Positions 1 to 8,900 of a DNA stretch of 64,000 bases are shown here, piece after piece; position 1 is the stretch's first letter, and each line of letters starts with the position of its first letter. Below the pieces are notes generated by a model. It saw only the letters and a program-made list of their open reading frames with translations. It ran no database searches and was not told the DNA's origin. Location of the stretch: contig PGXY01000004.1 in the NCBI GenBank assembly GCA_002839375.1, forward strand, positions 177,612 through 241,611, written 5' to 3'. Made by a program: the position numbers and the translations under genes. The DNA comes from Spirochaetae bacterium HGW-Spirochaetae-1 (GTDB lineage: Bacteria > Spirochaetota > UBA4802 > UBA5550).

Positions 1-581
1 TTCTTTTCCTGCTCATACACGGAACCCCTGATGCTTTCTTCCATTTCATGGAACCTTTTCTCGTAGCCCACGGTGAGATTATTGTCACGATACTCATGGT
101 AGAAACGGTCCAGCATCCGGTATTTCAGGAATTTTCTCCACCGATCTTCAAGTTCATTCCTGTCCCTGCAGTAACTCTTTCCGGTGAAGGATATTTCTTC
201 ATCAATCCCGTAATTAAAACCCTTCTTCATTATTTTTTCGATTATGCTCAACGCATCATTCAGGCGGGCCTTGTAAAGATCGCATGTCTTTTTCACAAAG
301 GGGGCCGAATCACCCTTTCCCGGAAGGGAGAGGTCCAGACCCGTCTCCATGAGAGCCTTCAGGTCATTTTCGGTAAAGTAGTACTTATCGGGGTCCAGGC
401 CTTTCAGGAACCCGGTCTTGATTTCCTTTACCCGGTCCTCACCCAGGGGAATGTCCCGGTAGTGATACTTTTTCAGCATACCAATCATTGCGTCCGTTTT
501 CCGGTTTACATCACCGGTGGCCGCACAGCCCGACAGGGCAATAATCAGGGAAAGAAGGAGAAATGACGAGCTTCTGAACAT
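1..581 (-). CDS. Tail-specific (Prc/CtpA-type) protease, N-terminal part, lipoprotein
   Basis: The 193 visible residues read through the left edge, so the gene is partial and the PDZ and Ser/Lys catalytic domains lie outside. The start at 581 is followed by a hydrophobic stretch ending in lipobox L-S-G-C (Cys19), so the protein should be an exported lipoprotein. The part after it, with 'FLKGLDPDKYYFTENDL' at about residues 56-72, resembles the N-terminal domain of tail-specific C-terminal-processing proteases (compare the L-D-P-x-x-x-Y-F motif). Such proteases degrade or trim periplasmic proteins from their C-termini. The upstream side is a long non-coding stretch. The family call rests on the N-terminal domain alone. 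Confidence 0.72.
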   Translation of the reverse strand, partial: MFRSSSFLLLSLIIALSGCAATGDVNRKTDAMIGMLKKYHYRDIPLGEDRVKEIKTGFLKGLDPDKYYFTENDLKALMETGLDLSLPGKGDSAPFVKKTCDLYKARLNDALSIIEKIMKKGFNYGIDEEISFTGKSYCRDRNELEDRWRKFLKYRMLDRFYHEYRDNNLTVGYEKRFHEMEESIRGSVYEQEK

Positions 582-1138
582 AACCGGTACACCACTATCC
601 TGCTGTTGTTATATATACCGGGACCCTGGGGTACAAAAGACCGAAACCCATAATAATGGGTCCTCTGTCCCGGATCCGCAACACTATGGTGTTTAACTAT
701 CAGATAACGCTTCATAAAGGCAAGAAGTTTTCCTGCAAGAAGGGGTTGAATATCCCCCCCTGTTTCACAAACAGCAGCAGTAACCGTTATATTTGAAATT
801 CGGGAATTTCCGCCGCTAGAAACCGGTTGATGGGACACAAAACGTCTCATCTGAACCCGTTCCTGAATGTTTTAGTTTTTTGAAAAAATAACTTATCTGT
901 TTAACGTCAGAGGTGTAGGGGGGAAGTTTTTGCTGCCGCCGGATCGGGTTTATTACCGATTCCGAACTGTTTATTACTCAAACTGAACTGTTCATTGCAT
1001 TGATGTTGCTTTAAGGATGTGTGTTTGTATTAATTAGCAATAAGTCTTGTTCTGTAACATGTATTTATATTACAGTTAAACTCCAGCCAAAATTTTATTT
1101 TATGGTGTCTTTCTGACGCTAAATAGAGGTATTCAATC
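582..1138. other. Intergenic stretch, 557 bp, no supported gene
   Basis: No reading frame here has a ribosome-binding site and protein-like composition. The only structure seen is a remnant of the dispersed repeat at about 802-876. Both neighbours (protease to the left, Ig-like lipoprotein to the right) should have their promoters in this divergent stretch, but no clear -35/-10 pair was recognised. Confidence 0.6.
802..876 (+). repeat. Dispersed ~135-bp repeat, copy A (degenerate 5' half)
   Basis: The stretch shows the repeat landmarks in order: an 'aatttccgccg' block, 'gaaaccgg', 'gggacacaa', then 'gaacccgttcctga'. After this the copy diverges and the 3' part (gtcaaattattagcagaatattcc) is absent. 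It has the same orientation as the fuller copies at 3008, 7324 and 16154. Confidence 0.55.
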
Positions 1139-3007
1139 ATGAAAGCAATTATGTATTTATTTTTTTTATCAATTATAATCACTTCCTGTTCTATCGATAA
1201 TAGTGATCCTCCGGATGCAATGCCTCCATCTCTTGTGATATCTTCAGCAGCAGGAGCAACAACTGCAAATTTTCCAATACCAGTAACCTTTACCTTCAGT
1301 GAAACTGTAACAGGTTTTAGTGTCGATGATATTTCAGTAACCAACGCAGCTATCAATGATTTTATTTCTGTCAATGGGGCCACTTATACTGCAAATCTCT
1401 ATCCGGATACAGACCCTGCTTCAGTAACAGTAAATGTAGCGGAAGCCATAGCTCAGGACAATGCCAGCAACGATAATACAGCCGCTTCTGAATTTTCAAT
1501 AGAATATGACGGCAGTGATTTAACTTTAACAATCACATCGTCAGAAACAAGCCCGTCAAATGCCGGAGTAATTCCCCTGATAATAACATTCAGTGAAGAG
1601 GTTATCGGATTTACTGCAGATGATATTATTGTTTCTAATTGCACCAGGGGAATATTAAACACATCAGATAACATAGAATTTACAATGGATGTTACCCCTT
1701 CGGCTGATGGGGAAATTACTATTGATGTAAATAGTTCAATAGCATCAGATGCTTTAACAGAATTAAAGTCAAATAATGCTTCTTTACAATTTAGCTTGGA
1801 GTCAGATAGATCGGCACCTCAAAAAGATGATATTACATTTTGGGACAATCTGACTAATGGCTATACAACAGACTCATCTGCAATTCTTGATATTGATGAA
1901 ACAGATTTTTCTGAATATAAATATAAAGTGGACAATGATACAGTATGGTCTACTTCGAATGATATTAATACCGATATAACAGTATCAGAAGATGGTATAC
2001 ATACCGTACAGATTATAGTCAAGGATAAGGCAGGCAACTGGCAAAATGAAGATGATCCGAAGAAAGTTACTTTTCTGGTCGGTACACCTGATGGAACTGA
2101 AACATATCCATATCTGATAAGCACATTGAATGAACTTCAGGATATCAATAATAATTTAACAAAATATTATGCGCAAATCAATGATATTGATGCATCTGTC
2201 ACCTCGGCGTGGAACTCGGGAGAGGGATTTGTTCCGATAGGAAGTGAAAGTGCGCAATTTGCTGGTTCATTCGATGGCAACGGGTACTGTATAAACAATT
2301 TATATATTAATCGTACTTCAGGGGTAAATCAGGCTCTCTGGGGTTACATAAATGCATCTGGTAGTGTAATAAATGTCCATGTCAGAAACTGCAATATTGC
2401 AGGTGACTTGCGTATAGCTGGATTGATCGGCACTACTTATGGGACAACTACTTTATGTAGTGCATCTGGTAATTTTTCAGGGAGAGTTGAGGTTTCAGGA
2501 TTAGCTGCTCATAATTATGGAGTTATATCCCGGTGTTTTTCAGAAGGTACAGTTGCAACAACAGCAAATTATGCAGGTGGATTAGTTTTATGGAATTCTG
2601 GTACTATTATTAATTCATACAGCAGATGTTCTGTTTCTACTACAGGCCTTAATATTGGAGGTCTTTCAGCAGTTAACTGGAATAGTTCAATTCAATACTG
2701 TTATAGTACAGGCAGTGTCTCAACAGGCAGTTCAAATTATGGCGCTTTTATTGGGCTTTCTTATGGAACAGCTGATTATTATTCATGCTTTTGGGATAGT
2801 ACTACTTCAGGTTTGAGTGATGGCGTAGGCAGTGTTGACCCTGATCCCGCCGGCGTAACAGGATACCCGACAGAGCTAATTGGCGAAGACAATGATATGA
2901 CTGACCAGGGCATTTATTCCGGCTGGGACTTTACTAATATCTGGGCAATTGATCTAACCGGGACTATAAATAATGGATATCCCTATTTAAAAAACAATAT
3001 ACCTTAG
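1139..3007 (+). CDS. Secreted lipoprotein with Ig-like repeats and GLUG motifs
   Basis: This is a 622-residue protein with a lipoprotein signal (lipobox I-T-S-C, Cys17) and a ribosome-binding site AGAGGT seven bases before the start. Residues about 30-125 and 130-220 are two related bacterial Ig-like modules, each with an 'F-S-E-x-V-x-G-F-[ST]-x-D-D-I' core. Residues about 240-315 look like a further Ig-type module. From about 420 to 560 there are at least four degenerate GLUG-type repeats with the pattern G-G-L...G-x-I...C-Y-S-x-G. Such proteins are usually surface adhesins or surface-exposed envelope proteins; a specific function cannot be assigned. A copy of the dispersed repeat starts directly at its stop codon. 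Confidence 0.8.
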   Translation: MKAIMYLFFLSIIITSCSIDNSDPPDAMPPSLVISSAAGATTANFPIPVTFTFSETVTGFSVDDISVTNAAINDFISVNGATYTANLYPDTDPASVTVNVAEAIAQDNASNDNTAASEFSIEYDGSDLTLTITSSETSPSNAGVIPLIITFSEEVIGFTADDIIVSNCTRGILNTSDNIEFTMDVTPSADGEITIDVNSSIASDALTELKSNNASLQFSLESDRSAPQKDDITFWDNLTNGYTTDSSAILDIDETDFSEYKYKVDNDTVWSTSNDINTDITVSEDGIHTVQIIVKDKAGNWQNEDDPKKVTFLVGTPDGTETYPYLISTLNELQDINNNLTKYYAQINDIDASVTSAWNSGEGFVPIGSESAQFAGSFDGNGYCINNLYINRTSGVNQALWGYINASGSVINVHVRNCNIAGDLRIAGLIGTTYGTTTLCSASGNFSGRVEVSGLAAHNYGVISRCFSEGTVATTANYAGGLVLWNSGTIINSYSRCSVSTTGLNIGGLSAVNWNSSIQYCYSTGSVSTGSSNYGAFIGLSYGTADYYSCFWDSTTSGLSDGVGSVDPDPAGVTGYPTELIGEDNDMTDQGIYSGWDFTNIWAIDLTGTINNGYPYLKNNIP

Positions 3008-3143
3008 TGGAAACATAGCAAATTCCGTCACCGGAAACCGGTTCATGGGATACAACGCGGGTTATCGAAAACCGTTCCTGATAACCGATATGTCAAATTA
3101 TTAGCAGAATATTCCGGGCAGGAAAAGCTTTTTAAAAATTTTC
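3008..3143 (+). repeat. Dispersed ~135-bp repeat, copy B (full)
   Basis: This full-length copy begins at the base after the stop codon of the preceding gene. It contains all blocks: 'ggaaacata', 'aaattcc', 'gaaaccggt', 'acaacgcgggttatc', 'gttcctgat', 'gtcaaattattagcagaat', 'attccgg' and a terminal 'gctttttaaaaatttt'. It is clearly alignable to copy D at 7324, with scattered substitutions. Confidence 0.8.
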
Positions 3144-3230
3144 TGGCCATTTCTCCGAGGGCGGCTGTGGCGCTTGTCATTAATAACAAGGAAACTGTTC
3201 GCCGACCATCATTTTGATGAGCGAGCTGTT

Positions 3231-3884
3231 TTACATCGCGTCGCGGAAAAAATCATTGAGTTCCTTTACCGCTTTGAAGCGTTTTGCCACCTCTTTGGCG
3301 AAGTCAGGTGCGAGGACCTCCCGGTCGGTGAAGAGTGCCATGGAATATAGATCCTTGAACTTGAGGAACTCAGCAGCCGGGCTGTCCTTTGCGAAACCCC
3401 GTGGTACATTCACCAGTGAATCGCCGTGTATCCCGTCGAAATACTTCGTGAATGATTTTTTTGTTATGATGGCGCTGAAGGCGGGGAATTCCCTTTCGAT
3501 CTTTTGCCGGACTTTGTAGAGCTCTGCCGGTTCCGGGTGATAGATACCGCCCCCGGCCATGCAGCTGCCCGGTTCAATGTGTATATAATATCCTGCTGGC
3601 TTCATCTTGTTCCCCTGGGGAGAAAGCACGGCACCGAAATTCGTTTTGTACGGGGTTTTGTCTCTGGCAAAACGGGTGTCTCGATAAATTCTGAACATGC
3701 AGTCACCCGGCATGAGGTGCTCTATGGATTTATCGAACCCTGCCACCAGGGATATAAGGTACATGAGGAATTCCTCCATATCGGCCCTGCTCTTATTATA
3801 CTCCTCTTTATGAGCAGTAAACCATTCCCTGTTATTGTTTTTGCCCAGGTTCTTTAAAAAATTAAGTGTGCTTTTCTGTATCAT
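3231..3884 (-). CDS. DUF2461 family protein
   Basis: The 217-residue protein matches the DUF2461/TIGR02453 family by its recognisable features: an N-terminal 'F-L-x-x-L-x-x-N-N-x-R-E-W-F' motif, a central 'F-R-I-Y-R-D-T-R-F-[AS]-x-D-K-T-P-Y-K' block and the 'A-G-Y-Y-I-H-I-E-P' strand. Length is typical for the family. The start at 3884 has AGGA eight bases upstream. The family is cytosolic and has no established biochemical role. It stands alone on the minus strand between a repeat copy and a long spacer. Confidence 0.85.
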   Translation of the reverse strand: MIQKSTLNFLKNLGKNNNREWFTAHKEEYNKSRADMEEFLMYLISLVAGFDKSIEHLMPGDCMFRIYRDTRFARDKTPYKTNFGAVLSPQGNKMKPAGYYIHIEPGSCMAGGGIYHPEPAELYKVRQKIEREFPAFSAIITKKSFTKYFDGIHGDSLVNVPRGFAKDSPAAEFLKFKDLYSMALFTDREVLAPDFAKEVAKRFKAVKELNDFFRDAM

Positions 3885-4324
3885 GGCATCGTCCTGCGGA
3901 GTGGATTGATGAAGAAAGGATACCCGAATGATCGTGCCCTGTCAATCATTTCAGGGGCGGAAACATACTGCGACCGGCTGAATAGTTTTAGCATACGTGC
4001 AGAATGGGGGTGAAAGCTGCTTTCATAGTTTCCATCGGAACGGCTATGTATACCGGAGAAATTAGTTTACATTAATATTCCAGCCTTAAAGTTCAACAGC
4101 ATGTTTGACTATTGAAAGGCCAAGGTCTGTTTCAACTGTTGCTCTGGATCTATTTTTCTCAACCCCTGGCACCACCGATCCAGTAGTAGACTGCAACCAG
4201 GTGAAGATGTTTTCCTCAATACCTCAATTCAACTTTCTATTCTTCCGGCTCCCTTCCTTTTCAATTGACAAAAAAAGGCAACCTAAACCCTATTCAAATA
4301 TAAATATTCTATTGGCAGAATAAA
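3885..4324. other. Intergenic stretch, 440 bp, no supported gene
   Basis: Divergent spacer between the DUF2461 gene and the MFS gene. Short open frames here lack ribosome-binding sites and look random. A TTGACA hexamer at 4265-4270 could be a -35 element for the MFS gene, but the -10 region 17-20 bases on (cctatt/tattca) is poor, so no promoter is claimed. Confidence 0.5.
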
Positions 4325-5599
4325 ATGAAACCACACAATAATAAAAACACAAACAGCCTGGGTGAATTTATTGCCCTTATGGCCATGACAATGTCCCTTG
4401 TGGCTCTGAGCACCGATTCCATGCTTCCCGCACTGGACCATATCAGTATTTCCCTGGGGGTTTCAGGGAGCAACGCAAGCCAGTTGGTAATATCATTCTT
4501 TTTTCTCGGTCTTGCTTTCGGTCAGATATTTTACGGTCCCATATCTGACAGTGTCGGGAGAAAACCCCCACTCTACGCGGGATATATAATCTTTATCAGC
4601 GGCTGTCTGCTCTCTTTCTTTGCGCAGACCTTTTCCATGATGCTGGCGGGCAGGGTTCTGCAGGGACTTGGGGCAGCCGCCCCAAGAACCGTGACTCTTT
4701 CACTGGTAAGGGATCAGTATTCCGGAAAGGTAATGGCACGGATAATGTCTTTTGTTATGACCGTCTTTATTCTTGTTCCCGCTGTTGCTCCCACTATGGG
4801 GCAGGGTATCCTTGCCATATCCGGCTGGAGAAGTATTTTCATCGCCCTCCTTTCTCTTGCGGCCATTAACATTTTATGGCTTGGAGGCCGGCAGAAGGAA
4901 ACTCTTCGTGAAGAGTATCGTGGAGAAATTACCGGACGGTGGATAGGTCAGGCATTAAAGTTCTATTTCTCATGCAAATCAGCTGTCGGTTATACCATGA
5001 TAGCCGGAATACTCGGCGGGGTCTTCCTCGGTTACCTTAATACATCACGACAGATATATCAGGATATCTACGGCCTGGGAAAACTGTTCCCTGTCTTTTT
5101 TGCCATTACCGCCCTTTCAATAGGAGGCGCCTCTCTCAGCAACGCACGGATGGTCATGCGTTTCGGTATGCGATCAATGGCCCTGAGGGCAATGCAGGTC
5201 ATGTCTTTGCTTTCAATCCTCATGTTTGTTGCGTCAATAGTAACCGGTGGCAGACCGCCACTCTGGCTTCTCATGGTATACTTTATCCCCACATTTTTCT
5301 GCATAGGCATTCAGTTCGGGAATCTCAATGCTCTGGCAATGGACCCCCTGGGAAAGATAGCGGGTACTGGCGCAGCAATCGTAGGATTCATATCCACCCT
5401 TGTACAGTTTATTCTCGGGACCATCATCGGGCAGCTGTTCAATGACACCCTGATGCCTCTTATTGGCGGTTTTGTTGCTATGAGCCTTGTGTCACTGGCA
5501 ATAATGTTTTATACGAAGAAGTATACGGAAGAAAACCCTGACGAAGAATGTAACATTCAGGAGAAGGTCCTCGAAGGGATATCACAGACACTTGAATAA
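4325..5599 (+). CDS. MFS transporter, Bcr/CflA drug-resistance type
   Basis: The 424-residue, 12-TM inner-membrane protein belongs to the major facilitator superfamily. The inter-TM loop 'G-P-I-S-D-x-x-G-R-K-P' at about residues 80-90 is the MFS motif A, and 'A-G-R-V-L-Q-G-L-G-A-A-A-P-R' at about 108-121 is typical of the Bcr/CflA drug:H+ antiporter subfamily. It presumably exports a small toxic compound; the substrate cannot be read from sequence. No strong ribosome-binding site precedes the ATG at 4325. A stem-loop overlaps the stop codon. Confidence 0.85.
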   Translation: MKPHNNKNTNSLGEFIALMAMTMSLVALSTDSMLPALDHISISLGVSGSNASQLVISFFFLGLAFGQIFYGPISDSVGRKPPLYAGYIIFISGCLLSFFAQTFSMMLAGRVLQGLGAAAPRTVTLSLVRDQYSGKVMARIMSFVMTVFILVPAVAPTMGQGILAISGWRSIFIALLSLAAINILWLGGRQKETLREEYRGEITGRWIGQALKFYFSCKSAVGYTMIAGILGGVFLGYLNTSRQIYQDIYGLGKLFPVFFAITALSIGGASLSNARMVMRFGMRSMALRAMQVMSLLSILMFVASIVTGGRPPLWLLMVYFIPTFFCIGIQFGNLNALAMDPLGKIAGTGAAIVGFISTLVQFILGTIIGQLFNDTLMPLIGGFVAMSLVSLAIMFYTKKYTEENPDEECNIQEKVLEGISQTLE

Positions 5600-5627
5600 G
5601 AAAGGCCTCCGCAAGGAGACTTTTCTT
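5598..5627 (+). terminator. Stem-loop at MFS stop codon, probable terminator
   Basis: A 13-bp stem with one mismatch and one G-U pair closes on a GCAA tetraloop (5611-5614). The stem begins at the stop codon and is followed by a pyrimidine-rich run (cccctcc-like), not a pure U tract. Confidence 0.5.
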
Positions 5628-5635
5628 CCCTCCTT

Positions 5636-5723
5636 CTCGCGGGTTATCCGAACCCGTTCCTGATGACCGATACGTCAAATTATTAGCAGAATATTCCGGA
5701 CAGGCAAGGTTTTTAAATTTTTT
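5636..5723 (+). repeat. Dispersed ~135-bp repeat, copy C (3' part)
   Basis: The copy starts at 'cgcgggttatc' and runs through 'gttcctgatgacc', 'gtcaaattattagcagaat', 'attccggacaggcaagg' to 'tttttaaatttttt'; the 5' third is missing. Its 3' end abuts a 5'-truncated LuxR-type HTH coding remnant. Confidence 0.75.
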
Positions 5724-5850
5724 CCAGGCAACACCAACAGGCAGATTTCTGAAATATTACATATAAGCATGCGAATCGTGGAAACCCATATTACCAGTAT
5801 TTACAGTAAACTAGGCCTCAAAAGACGCAGCGAACTTATTAATTACTGTC
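5724..5850 (+). pseudogene. LuxR-type HTH remnant (5'-truncated)
   Basis: Reading the + strand from 5724 gives an almost complete LuxR C-terminal DNA-binding domain: 'N-T-N-R-Q-I-S-E-I-L-H-I-S' then 'V-E-T-H-I-T-S-I-Y-S-K-L-G-L' and 'R-R-S-E-L'. The scanning helix and recognition helix are intact, but the receiver or ligand domain and the L-T-x-R-E lead-in are missing. The only available ATG (5769) lies inside the HTH. Upstream the frame runs into the dispersed repeat. The open frame carries on to 6005 with non-homologous, low-quality sequence. The stretch is best read as the tail of a lost response regulator. Confidence 0.75.
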
Positions 5851-6135
5851 CCGGCCTTTTAAAAATCCTCTTTCTAAATAATACATTAAACATTATTTCT
5901 TCTCCTCTTTTGCATACTTTTGGATATTTTTTGGAAGTATTACGGGTTTACCACGATGCCCCCACAGTAAAAATCTATTACACTTATATTCAAAATATGG
6001 TTTAGATCGGTTTGCCTTATGGCTATACCGGTATTTCATGCCGGCAGAGTATTTTCGGAGTATTAGAATGCCGATTTTCCATCAGTGCCTGGCCAGAGAG
6101 ATATTTATAAATAAGTGATTCGAAGAAGGAGAACT

Positions 6136-6549
6136 ATGAGAAAGCTAAGTGTTGCAATCTGTTTCATGAGCCTGTTTACCCTGGGAAGTGTCTTTTTTCT
6201 AACCAGCTGTGAAGATATTGATACTAAGCCAATTCCCTGTGTCGATGATGGTGACTGCAGCGCAACCCAGGCGTGTGTAGATAATTTTTGTACCAGCTGT
6301 AAATGTAAAGAGCTTGGAGGCACCTGTACCCTTCTAACTGAAGATTGTGCGGAAGGGACATTTGACTGGTCCTCCCTCGGATGCCCCGGTGGAAGAGATG
6401 CGAAATGCTGTCTTCCCGACAGTTCATGTGCTGCTATTGGCGGAACCTGCATTGACTGGGATGCAACCTGCCCTGACGGGTATGGGACATTCGGCTCCAT
6501 GGATTGTCCCGATGGCCGGTACGATCAGTGCTGCATTCCAGTTCGGTAG
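6136..6549 (+). CDS. Cysteine-rich lipoprotein with duplicated Cys module
   Basis: The 137-residue protein starts at 6136, which has AAGGAG four bases upstream; an in-frame start 21 bases earlier has none. The lipobox is L-T-S-C (Cys25). The mature part has 17 further cysteines and two tandem copies of a module of about 31 residues, G-G-T-C...C-x-x-G...[GD]-C-P-x-G-R-x-x-x-C-C. The even, disulfide-like spacing suggests a small secreted disulfide-rich protein. No family was recognised. It is probably co-transcribed with the next gene, 31 bp downstream. Confidence 0.7.
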   Translation: MRKLSVAICFMSLFTLGSVFFLTSCEDIDTKPIPCVDDGDCSATQACVDNFCTSCKCKELGGTCTLLTEDCAEGTFDWSSLGCPGGRDAKCCLPDSSCAAIGGTCIDWDATCPDGYGTFGSMDCPDGRYDQCCIPVR

Positions 6550-6580
6550 TCTTAAAAAGTAAAATACCAGGAGATTCTTT

Positions 6581-7144
6581 ATGAAAAAAACCATGCTATT
6601 GGCGATTATTTTTTCAGCACTGGCAGTACTGGCTACTGTAACAACCTGCACGGATACGGATAATTCAAATGACCAGTGTATTGATATGGACGGCGATGGC
6701 TATGGCGTCAACTGTGCTCTCGGTTCTGACTGCGATGATGGTGATACGAATATTAATGCTGGTACCACGTATTTCCTTGACATGGATATTGATACCTACG
6801 GGGTTTCCGGCAACACCCAAACTGCCTGCAGCCCGACTGGAGATTATACGGCAACCAGGGGCGGGGATTGTGATGATAGTGACATGAACATCAACCCCGA
6901 TGCTGTAGAAGTATGTGACGGTAAAGATAATGATTGTGATGGAGCGACTGATGGAGATGATTCAGACTTTGAAACCGCACCTCTTGCGGACAATCAGGTA
7001 GGAGTCTGTAATGGCTGTCTAAAAGTCTGTTCTGGATCATCGGGCTGGCAAAACAATTATTTTCAGATAGAAGACTATGAATTCGATGAAGTGACGCTTT
7101 ATGATTCCATCGATAATGACTGTGATGGAGTGACTGATGAATAA
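6581..7144 (+). CDS. MopE-type putative metal-binding motif protein, secreted
   Basis: The 187-residue protein has an N-terminal signal and a probable lipobox (V-T-T-C, Cys23; Thr at -1 is atypical). It carries repeats of the 'D-x-D-x-D-G-[YD]...D-C-D-D' and 'E-x-C-D-G-x-D-N-D-C-D-G-x-T-D' kinds seen in the MopE-type putative metal-binding domain (PF11617). The acidic D-x-D-x-D loops suggest Ca2+ binding. The protein ends at a last such motif, so the C-terminus is only the motif itself. A good ribosome-binding site (AGGAG) precedes the start. Confidence 0.75.
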   Translation: MKKTMLLAIIFSALAVLATVTTCTDTDNSNDQCIDMDGDGYGVNCALGSDCDDGDTNINAGTTYFLDMDIDTYGVSGNTQTACSPTGDYTATRGGDCDDSDMNINPDAVEVCDGKDNDCDGATDGDDSDFETAPLADNQVGVCNGCLKVCSGSSGWQNNYFQIEDYEFDEVTLYDSIDNDCDGVTDE

Positions 7145-7323
7145 GAGAGGAACTATCAACAATATTTACCAAAAGCATCCGGCATGCAGAGCTTTTTTAA
7201 ATCGCTTCGGTTATCTTCTCTGAACCCGGAAGTCAAAGCGCTACTGAAAGCTCTAAGCTAAGATCAGTATACTATAAAAGTTAGGGTGGCATCAGGAGTT
7301 TTCTCTACAAAATTCTTTAATCT

Positions 7324-7460
7324 TGGAAACATAGGAAATTCCACCGCCTGAAACCGGTCCAGGGGACACAACGCGGGTTATCGGAACTCGTTCCTGATGA
7401 CCAATATATCAAATTATTAGCAGAATATTCCGAACAGGTAAGGCTTTTTAAAAAATTTTG
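7324..7460 (+). repeat. Dispersed ~135-bp repeat, copy D (full)
   Basis: This full copy is closest to copy B and has all landmark blocks in order, from 'ggaaacataggaaattcc' to 'ggctttttaaaaaatttt'. It lies in a 327-bp spacer that otherwise shows nothing, and its 3' end is about 11 bp from the AraC remnant. Confidence 0.8.
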
Positions 7461-7471
7461 AGCAGGTCTAA

Positions 7472-7843
7472 AAAGCAGTAAAGTATCTTGTGTGCATAGA
7501 CCATGCCATGAGGCCGATACTACAGTCAAATGGCAGAACGAGAATCCATAATCTCAGCAGCAATCTTGACCTCAACATAAGGACACTGGCGCGGTATTTT
7601 AAATCGGCGATGGAACTTACTCCCAAGGAATTTTCGGTATTCATCCGTCTGAATCATATATACAGAATGATGTGAACGAGTTCCGGTATTGACACCTGTG
7701 ATATTACTTACGTGTGAGGTTATTACGATCAGGCCCATTTTATCAACGAGCTTAAACATTTTATCTCGATGACACTTACCGCCGTTATCAACAAACAAAA
7801 CGAGTCCGTGAAACGGTCATACCACGAAATCGCAAAGCACTAG
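7472..7843 (+). pseudogene. AraC-type regulator remnant (5'-truncated, two stop codons)
   Basis: The frame from 7472 reads 'K-A-V-K-Y-L' and then an AraC C-terminal domain: 'N-I-R-T-L-A-R-Y-F' (first HTH), 'L-T-P-K-E-F-S-V-F-I-R' and 'G-Y-Y-D-Q-A-H-F-I-N-E-L' (second HTH). In-frame stops occur at 7673-7675 and where the conserved E-C-G cysteine should be (7718-7720). The N-terminal sensing domain is gone. It aligns well with the two intact AraC genes at 11139 and 11993, including the C-terminal 'I-N-K-Q-[NK]-E' tail of the first, so it is a dead third paralogue. Confidence 0.85.
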
Positions 7844-8113
7844 TTACTCTTCTCAAAGAGCGCTGTAAGTTTTCCCATATACTATATTTCCCCTGTTTCC
7901 ATCAGAACAGCTAAGTTATAAGGGAATGTCGATTTTTTCCAATACAAATTATTCTGATATCGATATTTTTCCCTATAAATATATATTAAACAGGGGAACA
8001 GCCTGCAGGGATTGTTAGAGTAGTATACCGCACAATTCAGAAACAGCCGGCATTATCTGCAAGCTCCATTTCGATGCTGACTTTTCCCGTATCAATTTTT
8101 ATCGGAGGGCGAT

Positions 8114-8707
8114 ATGAGTAAAATATTGAAAAGTATCTCTTATCCCATTGTGTTTTGTATGATCATTTCGCCGGTATCATTTCTTCCATCATGTTTTTCC
8201 GATGACGCTGGTAATTCGAACGGCAAAACCTATGCCATTGGTGACATTGGTCCGAGCGGTGCAGGTATAGTATTCTATATTACAGACGGTGGATTACATG
8301 GACTGGAGGCGGCGTCATCAGACCAAAGTATAAGTTCCATGTGGAGCACTATAATTAATACCCTTGTGAATGGCACCAGTCCTTTACCCACCGAAATAGG
8401 AACAGGTTCTTCCAATACCGACGCCATAATTGCTCAAAATAGCGGTGCCGCAAGTGCGGCAAAAATATGCAGAGATTACACCGGGGGTGGTAAAACTGAC
8501 TGGTTTTTGCCATCCAGAGATGAACTGAATGAGTTATATCTGCAAAGGGCAATTGTCGGCAATTTCTGGAATAGCGGCTATTGGAGTTCGTCTGAATGGG
8601 ATGAAGACTATGCCTGGACCCAGGACTTCAACAGCGCTGGCAGAGGTAATCAGGACGGCTATACAAAGGACAGCACTCCCCGTGTAAGAGCAATCAGGGA
8701 TTTTTAA
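8114..8707 (+). CDS. DUF1566-type lipoprotein
   Basis: The 197-residue protein has a lipobox L-P-S-C (Cys27) and a strong ribosome-binding site (GGAGGG). The region from about residue 115 to the end carries the DUF1566/Lcl pattern: 'D-W-F-L-P-S-R-D-E-L-N-E-L-Y', then 'Y-W-S-S-S-E', 'A-W-x-Q-D-F' and a terminal 'R-V-R-A-I-R-D-F'. The domain is related to C-type-lectin-like folds of surface proteins; its ligand is unknown. Upstream 'G-P-S-G-A-G-I-V-F-Y' is also usual in this class. Confidence 0.85.
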   Translation: MSKILKSISYPIVFCMIISPVSFLPSCFSDDAGNSNGKTYAIGDIGPSGAGIVFYITDGGLHGLEAASSDQSISSMWSTIINTLVNGTSPLPTEIGTGSSNTDAIIAQNSGAASAAKICRDYTGGGKTDWFLPSRDELNELYLQRAIVGNFWNSGYWSSSEWDEDYAWTQDFNSAGRGNQDGYTKDSTPRVRAIRDF

Positions 8708-8900
8708 CCTGTGTAAAAATAAATATCCGTAAATACTGTTTTAGAGAGCAATAGGAGTACAGTGTTAAAATGTTGCTGGATCCTGGTTGTGTTAGGCCTA
8801 CAGGAAATTACATAGCTGAATCTCAGTCAAGGGGAGTAGATTGGGAAAACTAATTTTTATTCACCTTAGTGCAATCTTTTAGGAGTACGAGAATCAGATA

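Noticed and set aside
48-566. 172-codon frame on the + strand
   Set aside because: It is antisense to the Prc-type protease N-terminus, which has a signal peptide, lipobox and family motifs.
545-850. 101-codon minus-strand frame across repeat copy A
   Set aside because: It overlaps the protease start, has no ribosome-binding site and is explained by the repeat.
5769-6005. Functional short LuxR-type gene
   Set aside because: The start codon would lie inside the HTH, no ribosome-binding site precedes it, and the extension after the HTH is not conserved-looking.
7180-7210. Another 3' tip of the dispersed repeat (gcagagcttttttaaa)
   Set aside because: Only a short A/T-rich match; it could be chance.
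8770-8853. 27-codon ORF after the DUF1566 gene
   Set aside because: A ribosome-binding site is present but too far (13 bases), and the product has no protein-like features.
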